DNA of 14,509 nt from Mageeibacillus sp. UBA1046 (GCA_002316595.1 DCDV01000004.1:167443-181951), one strand, 5' to 3'; positions 7,173 to 14,509 are shown, counted from the first letter of the stretch. The notes: a model not told the origin generated them from the sequence alone. Translations and numbers: made by a program.

Positions 7173-8408
7173 ATGTCTGACAACATCAAAAAAATTGTTC
7201 TGGCCTATTCGGGTGGTTTGGATACCTCTGTAATCATTCATTGGCTCAAAGATAACTATCCCGGCTGTGAAATTATCGCCGTCTCCGGCAATGTAGGTCA
7301 GGGTGATGAATTGGACGGATTGGAGGAAAGAGCGCTGCAAACCGGCGCCTCCAAGTTGTATGTGGAAGATCTTAAGGAAGAGTTTGTCACCGGGTACATC
7401 TACCCTACACTTAAAGCCGGTGCCAAATACGAGAACGAATACCTGCTTGGCACCTCCTTTGCGCGCCCTGTAATTGCCAAACGTCTTGCAGAGATAGCAA
7501 TACGAGAGGGAGCCGACGCAATCTGTCACGGCTGCACAGGCAAGGGCAACGATCAGGTACGCTTTGAGCTGAGCATCAAAGCCTTCGCTCCGGACATAAA
7601 AATTATTGCCCCCTGGCGCGTTTGGGATATTAAATCGCGTGAGGATGCCATCGACTACGCAGATGCTCACAATATCCCCCTCAAAATCAACAGGGAAACA
7701 AACTATTCAAAAGACAAGAACCTCTGGCATCTCTCCCACGAAGGAATGGATTTGGAGGATCCTGCTAACGAACCAACCTATAACAAAGCCGGTTTCTTGG
7801 AAATGTGCGTCTCCCCTGAGCAGGCTCCCGACCAACCCACTTATTTCACCCTTTCATTTGAAGAGGGTGTGCCGGTAGCCATCGACGGTCAGAAGCTAAA
7901 TCCGGTTGAGCTCATCGAAAAGCTCAACCACTTGGGCGGTCAAAACGGGATCGGCCTGCTCGACCTGGTGGAAAATCGGCTTGTGGGCATGAAATCACGC
8001 GGAGTGTATGAAACGCCGGGCGGCACCATCCTGTACAAAGCACACGAAATACTGGAAAGCATAACTCTGGATCGTGAAACCCAGCACTACAAACAGCTGG
8101 TGGCTCAACGCTATGCTCAGCTGGTCTATTTCGGCCAGTGGTTTACCCCGCTGCGCGAAGCCTTGGATGCTTTTGTCGACCAGACCCAAAAAACAGTAAC
8201 AGGAGAGGTAAAATTAAAGCTTTATAAGGGTAATATTATCAGTGCCGGCGTGAGCTCGCCTTACTCGCAGTATAACCCGGAGCTGGCCACCTTTAACGAG
8301 GACGATATTTATGACCAGAACGACTCCAAGGGATTTATCAATTTGTTTGGATTGCCCATCGAAGTGCATGCCCGCATGTTAGCCAATAGCCGGGCCCAAG
8401 AGGCTTAG
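7173..8408 (+). CDS. argG: Argininosuccinate synthase
   Basis: Joins citrulline and aspartate with ATP to make argininosuccinate, the seventh step of arginine synthesis from glutamate, in the cytosol. The 411 residues are a usual length. The ATP pyrophosphatase loop AYSGGLDTS is at 11-19, YLLGTSFARP at 90-99 and the family block CHGCTGKGNDQVRFE at 118-132. The start at 7173 (MSDNIKKIVL) is preceded by AAAGGAG with about 10 bases of spacing. An upstream in-frame start at 7098 would add 25 residues with no homology, inside the promoter region. It is the first gene of a three-gene arginine operon, and argH begins 10 bases after its stop. Confidence 0.97.
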   Translation: MSDNIKKIVLAYSGGLDTSVIIHWLKDNYPGCEIIAVSGNVGQGDELDGLEERALQTGASKLYVEDLKEEFVTGYIYPTLKAGAKYENEYLLGTSFARPVIAKRLAEIAIREGADAICHGCTGKGNDQVRFELSIKAFAPDIKIIAPWRVWDIKSREDAIDYADAHNIPLKINRETNYSKDKNLWHLSHEGMDLEDPANEPTYNKAGFLEMCVSPEQAPDQPTYFTLSFEEGVPVAIDGQKLNPVELIEKLNHLGGQNGIGLLDLVENRLVGMKSRGVYETPGGTILYKAHEILESITLDRETQHYKQLVAQRYAQLVYFGQWFTPLREALDAFVDQTQKTVTGEVKLKLYKGNIISAGVSSPYSQYNPELATFNEDDIYDQNDSKGFINLFGLPIEVHARMLANSRAQEA

Positions 8409-8418
8409 GGCGGGCGCT

Positions 8419-9798
8419 ATGAAAAAGCTTTGGATGGGGCGAACCGACGCCGACGTATTCCCGGCTGCGAGTGCCTTTAACTCATCAATAGCCACGGACA
8501 GTCGCATGTACCGTCAGGATATAGACGGCTCGATCGCTCATGCTGCCATGCTGGGTCATACCGGCATCATTTCCTCCGGCGACGCAGATGCCATCATCAC
8601 CGGCCTGCTGCAGATTAAGCAGGATATCGACAGCGGTGCTCTGGCCATTGACCCTGACAGCGAAGACATTCATACCTTTATCGAGCTTACCTTAACCGAC
8701 CGTATCGGCGAAGCGGGCAAGCGCCTCCATACCGGCCGCAGCCGCAACGACCAGGTAGCTCTGGACCTTAGATTGTATCTGAACGAACAATATAACATAC
8801 AAAAGGAGCTGCTGGCAGGGCTGATACAAATCCTGACCGACCTTGCTGAGGAGCATGACGAAACCATCATGCCCGGCTATACCCATCTGCAGCGGGCACA
8901 GCCTGTGACCTTTGGACATTATCTGCTCGCTTACGCAGCAATGTTTCTTAGGGACATCGGCCGCCTTGAGGACGCCCGCGTTCGGCTCTTACACTCACCT
9001 TTGGGTGCAGGCGCATTGGCAGGTACCAGTTACCCTGTCGATCGCCAAATGCCTGCCGCAGCTCTGGCTTTTCCCGAGGTCTGTATCAATTCCATCGATG
9101 CAGTTTCCGATCGGGATTTTGTGCTGGAAACTGCTTTTTGGCTCAGTATGGTTATGACCCATCTGTCCCGCTTATGTGAAGAGATAATTATGTTCTCTTC
9201 CCGGGAATTTGACTTCATTGAGCTAAGTGAAGCATATTCCACCGGGTCGAGCATAATGCCGCAAAAGAAAAACCCCGACATCGCTGAGCTGATCCGGGGC
9301 AAAACAGGCAGAGTCTTCGGTGCATTAACCGCGCTGCTTACTATGATTAAGGGGCTTCCGCTGGCCTACAACAAGGATATGCAGGAGGACAAGGAGCTGA
9401 TATTTGACGCCCTGGATACAGTTGCCTGCTGTCTGCCGCTGATGCAGGGTATGCTCGCCACTATGAACCCCAACAAGGAATCCATGCGCCGCGCCGCAGC
9501 CGAAGGATTTCTCAACGCCACTGATTGCGCCGATTACCTGACTAAAAAGGGGCTGCCCTTCCGGGAGGCTTATAAAATCGTAGGTGAGCTGGTCTCTCAT
9601 GCTCAGCAGGCCGAAAAGACCCTTGAAGATCTGTCCTTAACTGAACTTAAGACCTTTTGCTCGCTCTTTGAAGATGATGTGTACACCTCAATCTCTCTTG
9701 AACAATGTGTACGGGCACGAAACTCTCAGGGCGGTACCTCGCCCGAGTCGGTACGAAAGCAAATTATTAAAATAAGGGATGAACTTTATGATGAATAA
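8419..9798 (+). CDS. argH: Argininosuccinate lyase
   Basis: Splits argininosuccinate into arginine and fumarate, the last step of the pathway. It belongs to the fumarase/aspartase superfamily and works as a homotetramer. The 459 residues match the family length. Visible motifs are HTGRSRNDQVA (104-114), GYTHLQRAQP with His156 in the active site (153-162), TSYPVDR (203-209) and the superfamily signature GSSIMPQKKNP (276-286) with the catalytic serine loop. The start follows argG by 10 bases and has only a weak purine run (AGGGCGGGCG), which suggests translational coupling. Its last codons overlap the argF start region, so synthase, lyase and transcarbamoylase are probably made from one transcript. 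Confidence 0.97.
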   Translation: MKKLWMGRTDADVFPAASAFNSSIATDSRMYRQDIDGSIAHAAMLGHTGIISSGDADAIITGLLQIKQDIDSGALAIDPDSEDIHTFIELTLTDRIGEAGKRLHTGRSRNDQVALDLRLYLNEQYNIQKELLAGLIQILTDLAEEHDETIMPGYTHLQRAQPVTFGHYLLAYAAMFLRDIGRLEDARVRLLHSPLGAGALAGTSYPVDRQMPAAALAFPEVCINSIDAVSDRDFVLETAFWLSMVMTHLSRLCEEIIMFSSREFDFIELSEAYSTGSSIMPQKKNPDIAELIRGKTGRVFGALTALLTMIKGLPLAYNKDMQEDKELIFDALDTVACCLPLMQGMLATMNPNKESMRRAAAEGFLNATDCADYLTKKGLPFREAYKIVGELVSHAQQAEKTLEDLSLTELKTFCSLFEDDVYTSISLEQCVRARNSQGGTSPESVRKQIIKIRDELYDE

Positions 9799-10792
9799 TA
9801 TTTTTTCAGCGGCAGTAATGGAACCGCCTGCCCTCACATCTATTACCCCGGAAATTATTTCGATTACCAAGGTACCGGGCGCAGGCCCCATGAAGCATCT
9901 GCTTAAGCTTCAGGACCTGAGTGAAGCCAAGCTGTCAGCCCTGCTGGATTCAGCGGATCGGCTGAAGAAGGAGAAACAACAGGGCATTAACTACCCTTAC
10001 TTAAAGGGCAAAACGCTGGGCATGATATTTGAAAAGGCCTCTACCCGCACCCGTATTTCCTTCGAGGCAGGTATGTATCAGCTGGGAGGTTCGGCTCTCT
10101 TCCTGAGCTCGAACGACCTGCAAATCGGCCGCGGCGAGCCTATTGAGGACACAGCCAGAGTTCTTTCCCGCTATCTGGACGGAGTGATGATTCGTACTTT
10201 CTCTCAGCAAATGGTGGAAACTCTGGCCGCTTACAGCAGTATTCCGGTGATTAACGGCCTGACCGATTACGCCCATCCCTGCCAGGTGCTGGCAGACCTG
10301 ATGACTATCCGGGAATACAAGGGACGGCTGAACGGACTGAAAATGGCCTATATCGGCGACGGCAACAACATGGCTAATTCTCTGATGGCAGGTGCTGCTC
10401 TGACAGGGATTGAGCTGACCATTGCCTGCCCTGAGGGCTACCATCCTGATCCGGAGCTAACCAAATGGGCTCAAGCCCGTTCCCAGCTTCTGATTACCGA
10501 CTCTCCGGAACAGGCAGTCTGTGGCGCTGACATTGTTTATACCGATGTATGGTCTTCCATGGGTCAGGAGAGCGAAGTCGAAAAGCGTAGAATAGACTTT
10601 GCCGGTTATCAGGTTAACCAGGCACTGATGGAAAAAGCTCAGCCCGGCGCCATGGTGATGCATTGCCTGCCCGCCCACCGCGGAGAGGAAATTAGCGCCG
10701 AGACGCTTGAGAGCCATGCCAATGAGATTTTTGATCAGGTTGAAAACCGTCTCCATGCCCAAAAGGCCGTGCTGCTGGAACTCCTGGGCTAG
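9788..10792 (+). CDS. argF: Ornithine carbamoyltransferase with N-terminal extension
   Basis: Transfers the carbamoyl group from carbamoyl phosphate to ornithine to give citrulline, the substrate of ArgG. Counting from 9788 (334 aa), the carbamoyl phosphate loop STRTR is at 85-89, HPCQ at 163-166, DVWSSMGQE at 253-261 and the ornithine-side HCLPA at 292-296. The conserved fold begins at MKHLLKLQDLS (residue 35, ATG at 9890), leaving about 34 extra residues. Start choice is uncertain. ATG at 9788 has AAGGG 9 bases upstream; 9779 and 9791 are in frame with worse spacing; 9890 has only a weak GCAGG. All starts before 9798 overlap argH. A catabolic role as in the arginine deiminase pathway is less likely beside argG and argH. 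Confidence 0.95.
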   Translation: MMNNIFSAAVMEPPALTSITPEIISITKVPGAGPMKHLLKLQDLSEAKLSALLDSADRLKKEKQQGINYPYLKGKTLGMIFEKASTRTRISFEAGMYQLGGSALFLSSNDLQIGRGEPIEDTARVLSRYLDGVMIRTFSQQMVETLAAYSSIPVINGLTDYAHPCQVLADLMTIREYKGRLNGLKMAYIGDGNNMANSLMAGAALTGIELTIACPEGYHPDPELTKWAQARSQLLITDSPEQAVCGADIVYTDVWSSMGQESEVEKRRIDFAGYQVNQALMEKAQPGAMVMHCLPAHRGEEISAETLESHANEIFDQVENRLHAQKAVLLELLG

Positions 10793-10800
10793 TCTGATCA

Positions 10801-10819
10801 GGCAGGGTATTGTCCTGCC
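10801..10819 (+). terminator. Hairpin after argF, possible weak terminator
   Basis: GGCAGG and CCTGCC form a perfect 6-bp stem around a 7-base loop, 8 bases after the argF stop. No T-run follows, so it is not a standard intrinsic terminator. It may act as an RNA-stabilising 3' hairpin. Confidence 0.3.
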
Positions 10820-11020
10820 GCTGCTGCTATAGGAACGAATCAGTCCGGTAATTGAGTCTTCCTGATTTCCGGTTCAGTCTTCTTTTGCATTTTTGTATCC
10901 GGTTGACGAAAATCAACAATCAGATTAAGCTCGACATATCGGTTATGAAATATTCCACTAAATAATTTTGCGGAAATAGTCTATATCATAAGCACTGAAC
11001 GCAGTGAAGCAAACCTGCAT

Positions 11021-11046
11021 CAGGCAGGCTATCGTCAGGCAGGCTA
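11021..11046 (+). repeat. Two-copy direct repeat upstream of the CoA ligase gene
   Basis: CAGGCAGGCTA occurs at 11021-11031 and again at 11036-11046, a 15-base period. A shorter relative (TCAGGCGGAG) overlaps the ribosome binding site of the next gene. The 282-base gap (10793-11074) also holds a small hairpin, CACTG-AACG-CAGTG, just upstream, and a TTGACG at 10913-10918 that could be a -35 box, but no good -10 box follows at proper spacing. I see no gene in the gap. Confidence 0.5.
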
Positions 11047-11074
11047 GATCCATATTTAGTCAGGCGGAGAAACT

Positions 11075-12376
11075 ATGGTTATCTGGAATACAAGCAAAGA
11101 ATGCATGTCGACTGAAGATCGGCGCCTGCTGCACGATGCGCGGCTGCGCAAATTAGTCGACCGCCTCTATCATCATGTGCCTTTTTATCGGCAGCTCATG
11201 CAAGAGCGAAACCTTACTCCCGTTGATATTTCAGGCATTTCTGATATCGTTCTGCTGCCTTTCACTGTCAAGGATGACCTGCGGGACAACTATCCTTACG
11301 ACCTCTTCGCTGCTGCGGAGACTGAGATCGTGCGTCTGCACGCTTCCTCGGGAACGACCGGCAAACCTACGGTGGTGGGCTATACCCGCCGTGACATTGA
11401 GGTTTGGCAGGAGTGTGTTGCCCGCTGTCTGACCATGGCCGGTATCGGTATCGGAGACAAGATTCAGGTAGCCTACGGCTACGGTCTGTTTACCGGCGGT
11501 CTCGGCATTCATTACGGCGCTGAGAACCTGGGCGCTACAGTAATTCCTATCTCGGCAGGCAATACCCGCCGACAGCTGGACTTCATGGTCGATCTGGGCA
11601 CCACTGCCATCGCCTGCACACCCTCCTATCTGGCCCATGTCATGGAAAACATTATTGAAAACAATCTGAAAGACCGGCTCAAGCTGCGCGTGGCCATCTG
11701 CGGCGGCGAGCCCTGGACCGTGGAACTGCGCCGCAAGATAGAAGACGGACTGGGCATCGAACTCTTTGACATCTACGGCTTGAGCGAAATTATGGGACCC
11801 GGAGTCGCTCAGGACTGTCATCTGCACCAAGGCAGCCATATCATGGACGATCATTTTTATGCCGAAGTGGTAGATCCGGACACCCTGGAAACTCTGCCGA
11901 ACGGAGAAACAGGCGAGCTGGTCCTCACCACTCTGACCAAAGAGGGCATCCCCTTGCTGCGTTATCGCACCAAGGACCTTACTTCGATCACTCACGAACC
12001 TTGTGCCTGCGGCCGTACCTCCGCCCGAATCTCCCGCTTCAAAGGCCGCTCCGATGACATGCTCATCATCCGCGGTGTCAACGTCTTCCCTTCGCAGATC
12101 GAAGCAGCTCTCTTCGAAATCAGTGAGACGAGACCTCAGTATCAGGTTGTGGTCGACAGGGTAAACGACTACGACACCTTTGAGATCGCAGTGGAGATTG
12201 ACGCCTGCCTGTTCTCCGATGAAGTCAGTACGCTGGAGAACCTCTCCCGCCGCATCAGCGAAACGCTGCAAAACACCATTGGCCTCCACCCTACGGTGAA
12301 GCTGGTAGAACCTAATACACTGGACCGTTCCGACGGCAAAGCAAAACGAGTCATCGACAAACGCAGGCTTTTCTAA
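11075..12376 (+). CDS. Phenylacetate-CoA ligase family enzyme
   Basis: Adenylate-forming enzyme that activates an aromatic acid (phenylacetate or a related aryl acetate) to its CoA thioester with ATP. The 433 residues are typical. Motifs: phosphate loop ASSGTTGKP (90-98), YGYGLFTGGLG (134-144), YGLSE (234-238), YRTKD (297-301), GRSDD (324-328) and the C-terminal domain opening GVNVFPSQIE (334-343). GGCGGAG stands 5 bases before the ATG. A tandem-ACT protein follows 34 bases later. This pair is often found beside indolepyruvate ferredoxin oxidoreductase genes in anaerobes fermenting aromatic amino acids, but those genes are not here. The exact substrate cannot be read from sequence, and the symbol paaK is withheld because an aerobic phenylacetate pathway is not implied. 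Confidence 0.88.
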   Translation: MVIWNTSKECMSTEDRRLLHDARLRKLVDRLYHHVPFYRQLMQERNLTPVDISGISDIVLLPFTVKDDLRDNYPYDLFAAAETEIVRLHASSGTTGKPTVVGYTRRDIEVWQECVARCLTMAGIGIGDKIQVAYGYGLFTGGLGIHYGAENLGATVIPISAGNTRRQLDFMVDLGTTAIACTPSYLAHVMENIIENNLKDRLKLRVAICGGEPWTVELRRKIEDGLGIELFDIYGLSEIMGPGVAQDCHLHQGSHIMDDHFYAEVVDPDTLETLPNGETGELVLTTLTKEGIPLLRYRTKDLTSITHEPCACGRTSARISRFKGRSDDMLIIRGVNVFPSQIEAALFEISETRPQYQVVVDRVNDYDTFEIAVEIDACLFSDEVSTLENLSRRISETLQNTIGLHPTVKLVEPNTLDRSDGKAKRVIDKRRLF

Positions 12377-12410
12377 ACGCCCTTTGCAGAGACAATTCAA
12401 GGAGTATATT

Positions 12411-12809
12411 ATGGCAAAACAATTATCCGTCTTTCTGGAAAACCGCAGCGGCCGTCTGCGTCAATTGGCCGGCCTGCTGAAAGAAGCCGGCATTAATATC
12501 TTATCCTTCAATCTGGCTGAAACATCCGACTACGGCATGCTCAGGCTGATGGTGGATGAGCCTGAACAGGGAGTCGCCGCTCTGGCCGCCGGAGGATTCG
12601 CAGCCGATCTGACCGATGTCCTGATCGTCCATATTCCGGCCCGCATGGGCAGCCTGTCCGAGCTGCTGGACCTGCTGGGTGACACGTTTAATATAAAATA
12701 TATGTATCCTTATCAAACGCAGGAGCCTAACGCGGGCATGGTGATGAAAATCAGTGATATGGCCGCGGCGAAGCAGCTCATTAAAGACGCAGGTTATACA
12801 GTTGAATAA
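12411..12809 (+). CDS. Tandem ACT-domain protein
   Basis: Small protein (132 aa) made of two ACT domains, at about 5-66 and 71-130, with no catalytic domain. ACT domains usually bind amino acids and regulate a partner enzyme. 'LENRSGRLRQLAGLLKEAGI' (9-28) is a typical first strand, turn and helix, and 'PARMGSLSELLDLLGD' (76-91) opens the second. AAGGAG lies 6 bases before the ATG at 12411; an in-frame TTG at 12384 has no such site and is rejected. Proteins of this kind accompany phenylacetate-CoA ligase genes in many anaerobes and archaea, so it may sense an aromatic amino acid or modulate the ligase. The ligand is unknown. Confidence 0.88.
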   Translation: MAKQLSVFLENRSGRLRQLAGLLKEAGINILSFNLAETSDYGMLRLMVDEPEQGVAALAAGGFAADLTDVLIVHIPARMGSLSELLDLLGDTFNIKYMYPYQTQEPNAGMVMKISDMAAAKQLIKDAGYTVE

Positions 12810-12839
12810 AAAGCACATTGACACATTAATTCTTTTAAG

Positions 12840-13508
12840 ATGATGCTGACTCGCAGCCTCGCTAAACTTCCCGGCCTTGACTGGCCTTGCTGGCGTTATC
12901 CGACAGTGGCTTCGAGCAACAGCGAAGCAATGAGACTGATCGATGAGAATCAGTTCGACCGCGCTCTGATTTGGGCTGATCAACAGACTGCCGGCCGTGG
13001 TCAGCACGGGAAAAGTTTCTTTTCCCCTCCGGACAAAGGGCTTTATCTCAGTTTTATCTGGAATGACTCTTATGAGCTGCCGGATATGCAGGCTGCGACT
13101 TTGCGGGCTGGACTCCTGCTGGCGCAAACTGTAGATTCATGGCTGAGTAAAGCTGATTACGAAAACTCCGCTCTCGCAGGCAAATATTGCAGCCGCATCA
13201 AATGGATAAATGACCTCATTTTGCGCGAGCGCAAAGTAGCCGGCATTCTCTGGGAACATTATAAATCACATAATATTCTAGGCATCGGGATAAATCTGTT
13301 TCCGGCTGAACTGCCTGAAGATATTGCCTCGACAGCAGGAAGTGTCTTCCCCGCTCAAACGGATTTAGATCAGGATAAAATGGTTGCCGGCCTGTGGCGG
13401 AAACTAGACCATGGTCTATTTTTCAGTGATTGGTCACTGGATGAGACAGAACTGAGATCTCGCCTGCTGCCGAACGGGCTCCCTGATCCTCTTCCGCCAA
13501 TCCGTTAG
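12840..13508 (+). CDS. Biotin--[acetyl-CoA carboxylase] ligase, short, without HTH domain
   Basis: Activates biotin as biotinyl-AMP and attaches it to carrier proteins, most likely the AccB encoded downstream. At 222 residues it is a mono-functional ligase: it lacks the N-terminal DNA-binding domain of E. coli BirA, so it should not be a repressor. Visible are a substrate-side loop SSNSEA (25-30), the biotin/ATP loop TAGRGQHGKSFFSP (50-63), the catalytic block KWINDL (121-126, usually KWPNDL), KVAGIL and GIGIN (about 151-155). After GIGIN only some 67 residues remain, ending in a proline-rich tail with no recognisable SH3-like C-terminal domain. The ATG at 12840 lacks a good ribosome site. 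It lies 30 bases after the ACT gene and may be co-transcribed. Confidence 0.88.
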   Translation: MMLTRSLAKLPGLDWPCWRYPTVASSNSEAMRLIDENQFDRALIWADQQTAGRGQHGKSFFSPPDKGLYLSFIWNDSYELPDMQAATLRAGLLLAQTVDSWLSKADYENSALAGKYCSRIKWINDLILRERKVAGILWEHYKSHNILGIGINLFPAELPEDIASTAGSVFPAQTDLDQDKMVAGLWRKLDHGLFFSDWSLDETELRSRLLPNGLPDPLPPIR

Positions 13509-13659
13509 ACGATCTTCTGCCTTGACTACAAAGAAATAATTTCTCCACGCATCTATCCACAAACCTCTCGCGCATCTCCACCGCAGGAATGTATTTATAA
13601 TTATTCCTTATAGCAGATATTCATAGATTCTCATTTACGAAAAATTCATATTTACAAGC

Positions 13660-13688
13660 TTGACAAGCAAAGATTGTAATCTCATAAT
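13660..13688 (+). promoter_or_regulatory. Promoter of the acpP-accB fatty-acid operon
   Basis: A perfect TTGACA (13660-13665), a 17-base spacer and CATAAT (13683-13688, one mismatch) form a strong promoter starting near 13695. The -35 box lies inside the perfect inverted repeat GCTTG-A-CAAGC (13658-13668). The rest of the 13509-13772 gap is AT-rich, with two further small inverted repeats, AGAAAT-A-ATTTCT (13532-13544) and AGGAAT/ATTCCT (13585-13608), neither followed by a T-run. No gene was seen there. Confidence 0.72.
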
Positions 13689-13695
13689 GGCAGAA

Positions 13696-13726
13696 AGTTA
13701 AAATCATTTATATAATTATTTTAACT
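13696..13726 (+). promoter_or_regulatory. Perfect 9-bp inverted repeat at the acpP transcription start
   Basis: AGTTAAAAT (13696-13704) and ATTTTAACT (13718-13726) are exact reverse complements separated by 13 AT-rich bases. The repeat starts about 7 bases after the -10 box, a classic repressor position. Its sequence does not match the FapR operator as I know it, nor clearly the FabT one, so the binding protein is unidentified. As an RNA hairpin it would be AU-rich and weak. Confidence 0.55.
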
Positions 13727-13772
13727 AATTTATTGAAGCATTTGCTTGCAACTAGCTGCTTGGAGGTTAAGC

Positions 13773-14015
13773 ATGATTACAGAAGAAGTAGTAAAGATAA
13801 TAACCGATCTTTTGGGTGTAGATGAATCAAAAGTTACTTTCGACGCACGCCTTATTGAAGATCTTAATGCTGATTCACTGGATGCTGTAGAACTGGCTAT
13901 GACTTTGGAAGAGCATTTCAAGATCCAGGTCTCGGATGAAGAAGTCGAGCACATGTCAACAGTAGGCGAAATCGCTGAAACCATCAAGCTCCGCAGACCT
14001 GACCTTGAGATTTAA
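13773..14015 (+). CDS. acpP: Acyl carrier protein
   Basis: Small acidic protein (80 aa) that carries growing fatty-acyl chains on a phosphopantetheine arm during type II fatty acid synthesis. The attachment site is Ser39 in DLNADSLDAVEL (34-45), and the four-helix pattern and acidic recognition helix are intact. GGAGG lies 6 bases before the ATG at 13773; an in-frame non-ATG start at 13746 is upstream of this site and rejected. It is the first gene after the promoter and palindrome, and accB starts 3 bases after its stop. That fits a fatty-acid operon (acp, acc and fab genes) continuing beyond the window. ACPs of other pathways look alike, but the accB neighbour favours fatty acid synthesis. 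Confidence 0.95.
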   Translation: MITEEVVKIITDLLGVDESKVTFDARLIEDLNADSLDAVELAMTLEEHFKIQVSDEEVEHMSTVGEIAETIKLRRPDLEI

Positions 14016-14018
14016 GTA

Positions 14019-14507
14019 ATGGACAGTAAAGAGCTGAAAGAGATCATTGCAGTTTTTCGCGCAAGCGGACTGGAAAAGATGACTCTGGAAACTGCTGACT
14101 GCAAATTAACACTGGAAGCTGCCGGACCGGCCACTGCGCTGAATGCTCCCGCTCAGCCGACTCCGCTGATAAATGGAGAAAACGATCCGCCGGAGATTTC
14201 TGTCGCAGCACATAAGGATCAGCCGCAGGCCGTCCAATTAAAGGAAGTGCGCGCGCCTCTGGTGGGAATTTTTTACCGCGCTCCCGGGGAAGACGCCGAG
14301 CCCTACGTGAATGTCGGCGATAAGGTCAAAAAGGGACAGACCCTCTTTATTCTGGAAGCTATGAAGATGTTGAACTATATTGAAGCTCCCTGTGACGGAA
14401 TAATCCGCAGCATTAAAGCGGAGAACGCAGTCATGGCGGAATTCGATCAAGTCCTGATGGAAATCCAGCCGGACAATCCGGCGGATGATCAGTCAGATAC
14501 TCGTTAG
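14019..14507 (+). CDS. accB: Biotin carboxyl carrier protein of acetyl-CoA carboxylase
   Basis: Carries carboxybiotin between the biotin carboxylase and carboxyltransferase parts of acetyl-CoA carboxylase, the first committed step of fatty acid synthesis. It has 162 residues: an N-terminal AccB region (1-33), a flexible Ala/Pro-rich linker (about 34-70) and a biotinyl domain (about 75-150). The site is EAMKM with Lys116, followed by LNYIEAP. 'APLVGIFYRAPGEDAEPYV' (79-97) includes the AccB-type thumb region that distinguishes it from pyruvate or oxaloacetate carboxylase carriers. The ATG follows the acpP stop by 3 bases with only a weak GAG upstream, so translation is probably coupled. The stop lies two bases before the window end. 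The biotin ligase about 500 bases upstream is its likely modifier. Confidence 0.95.
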   Translation: MDSKELKEIIAVFRASGLEKMTLETADCKLTLEAAGPATALNAPAQPTPLINGENDPPEISVAAHKDQPQAVQLKEVRAPLVGIFYRAPGEDAEPYVNVGDKVKKGQTLFILEAMKMLNYIEAPCDGIIRSIKAENAVMAEFDQVLMEIQPDNPADDQSDTR

Positions 14508-14509
14508 GT

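Noticed and set aside
7071..7670. 199-codon minus-strand open frame opposite argG
   Set aside because: It is antisense to conserved ArgG sequence and crosses the argG promoter; no domain is recognisable.
10801..10819. Strong intrinsic terminator after argF
   Set aside because: The stem is good but no T-run follows, so it is kept only as a low-confidence hairpin.
11231..12400. 389-codon minus-strand open frame opposite the CoA ligase gene
   Set aside because: The plus strand has full adenylating-enzyme motifs. The antisense frame has no known motifs and no ribosome site, and such long shadows are common in GC-rich third-position genes.

Overview
The window looks like chromosomal DNA of an anaerobic Bacillota (class Clostridia). 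The strongest taxonomic clue is the pair of type II topoisomerase genes at 1-3923, which belong by their motifs to the divergent ParE/ParC-like family that many Clostridia carry besides gyrase (GyrB-like part with 'YSLGLNGLGA', GyrA-like part with 'IPEIDGFKPAHRK' and 'GNFGRVYSRDM'). Purine-rich ribosome binding sites of the GGAGG type, a stand-alone biotin ligase, an acpP-accB fatty-acid operon and a phenylacetate-CoA ligase/ACT-protein pair fit this. The species cannot be named from the sequence.

Layout: everything from 1 to 6780 is on the minus strand and everything from 7173 to the end is on the plus strand, diverging from an AT-rich intergenic region (6780-7172). Minus strand, in transcription order: an ArsR/SmtB-type zinc-sensing repressor with a near-consensus promoter and an operator across the predicted transcription start; a degenerate 36-bp tandem repeat; a Zn/Cd/Pb P-type ATPase; then the topoisomerase B and A subunits. 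The A subunit runs off the left edge and carries an unusual acidic, repeat-built N-terminal extension. Plus strand: argG-argH-argF, which converts ornithine to arginine by way of citrulline and argininosuccinate; a phenylacetate-CoA ligase-like enzyme with a tandem-ACT protein and a short biotin ligase; and the start of a fatty-acid synthesis operon (acyl carrier protein, then biotin carboxyl carrier protein) behind a good promoter with a perfect 9-bp inverted repeat at the predicted start of transcription.

How the genes work together: repressor and ATPase form a plausible self-regulated metal-efflux operon. The two topoisomerase genes are 13 bases apart and must encode one A2B2 enzyme. The three arg genes are tightly packed or overlapping. 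The biotin ligase would modify Lys116 of the carrier protein encoded just downstream. No transposase, phage gene, CRISPR array, rRNA or tRNA was seen. I found no convincing wholly new system. The most unusual items are the repeat-derived sequence between repressor and ATPase (in frame with both but broken by stops), the repeat extension of the topoisomerase A subunit, the unidentified palindrome in front of acpP, and the N-terminal extension of ornithine carbamoyltransferase.
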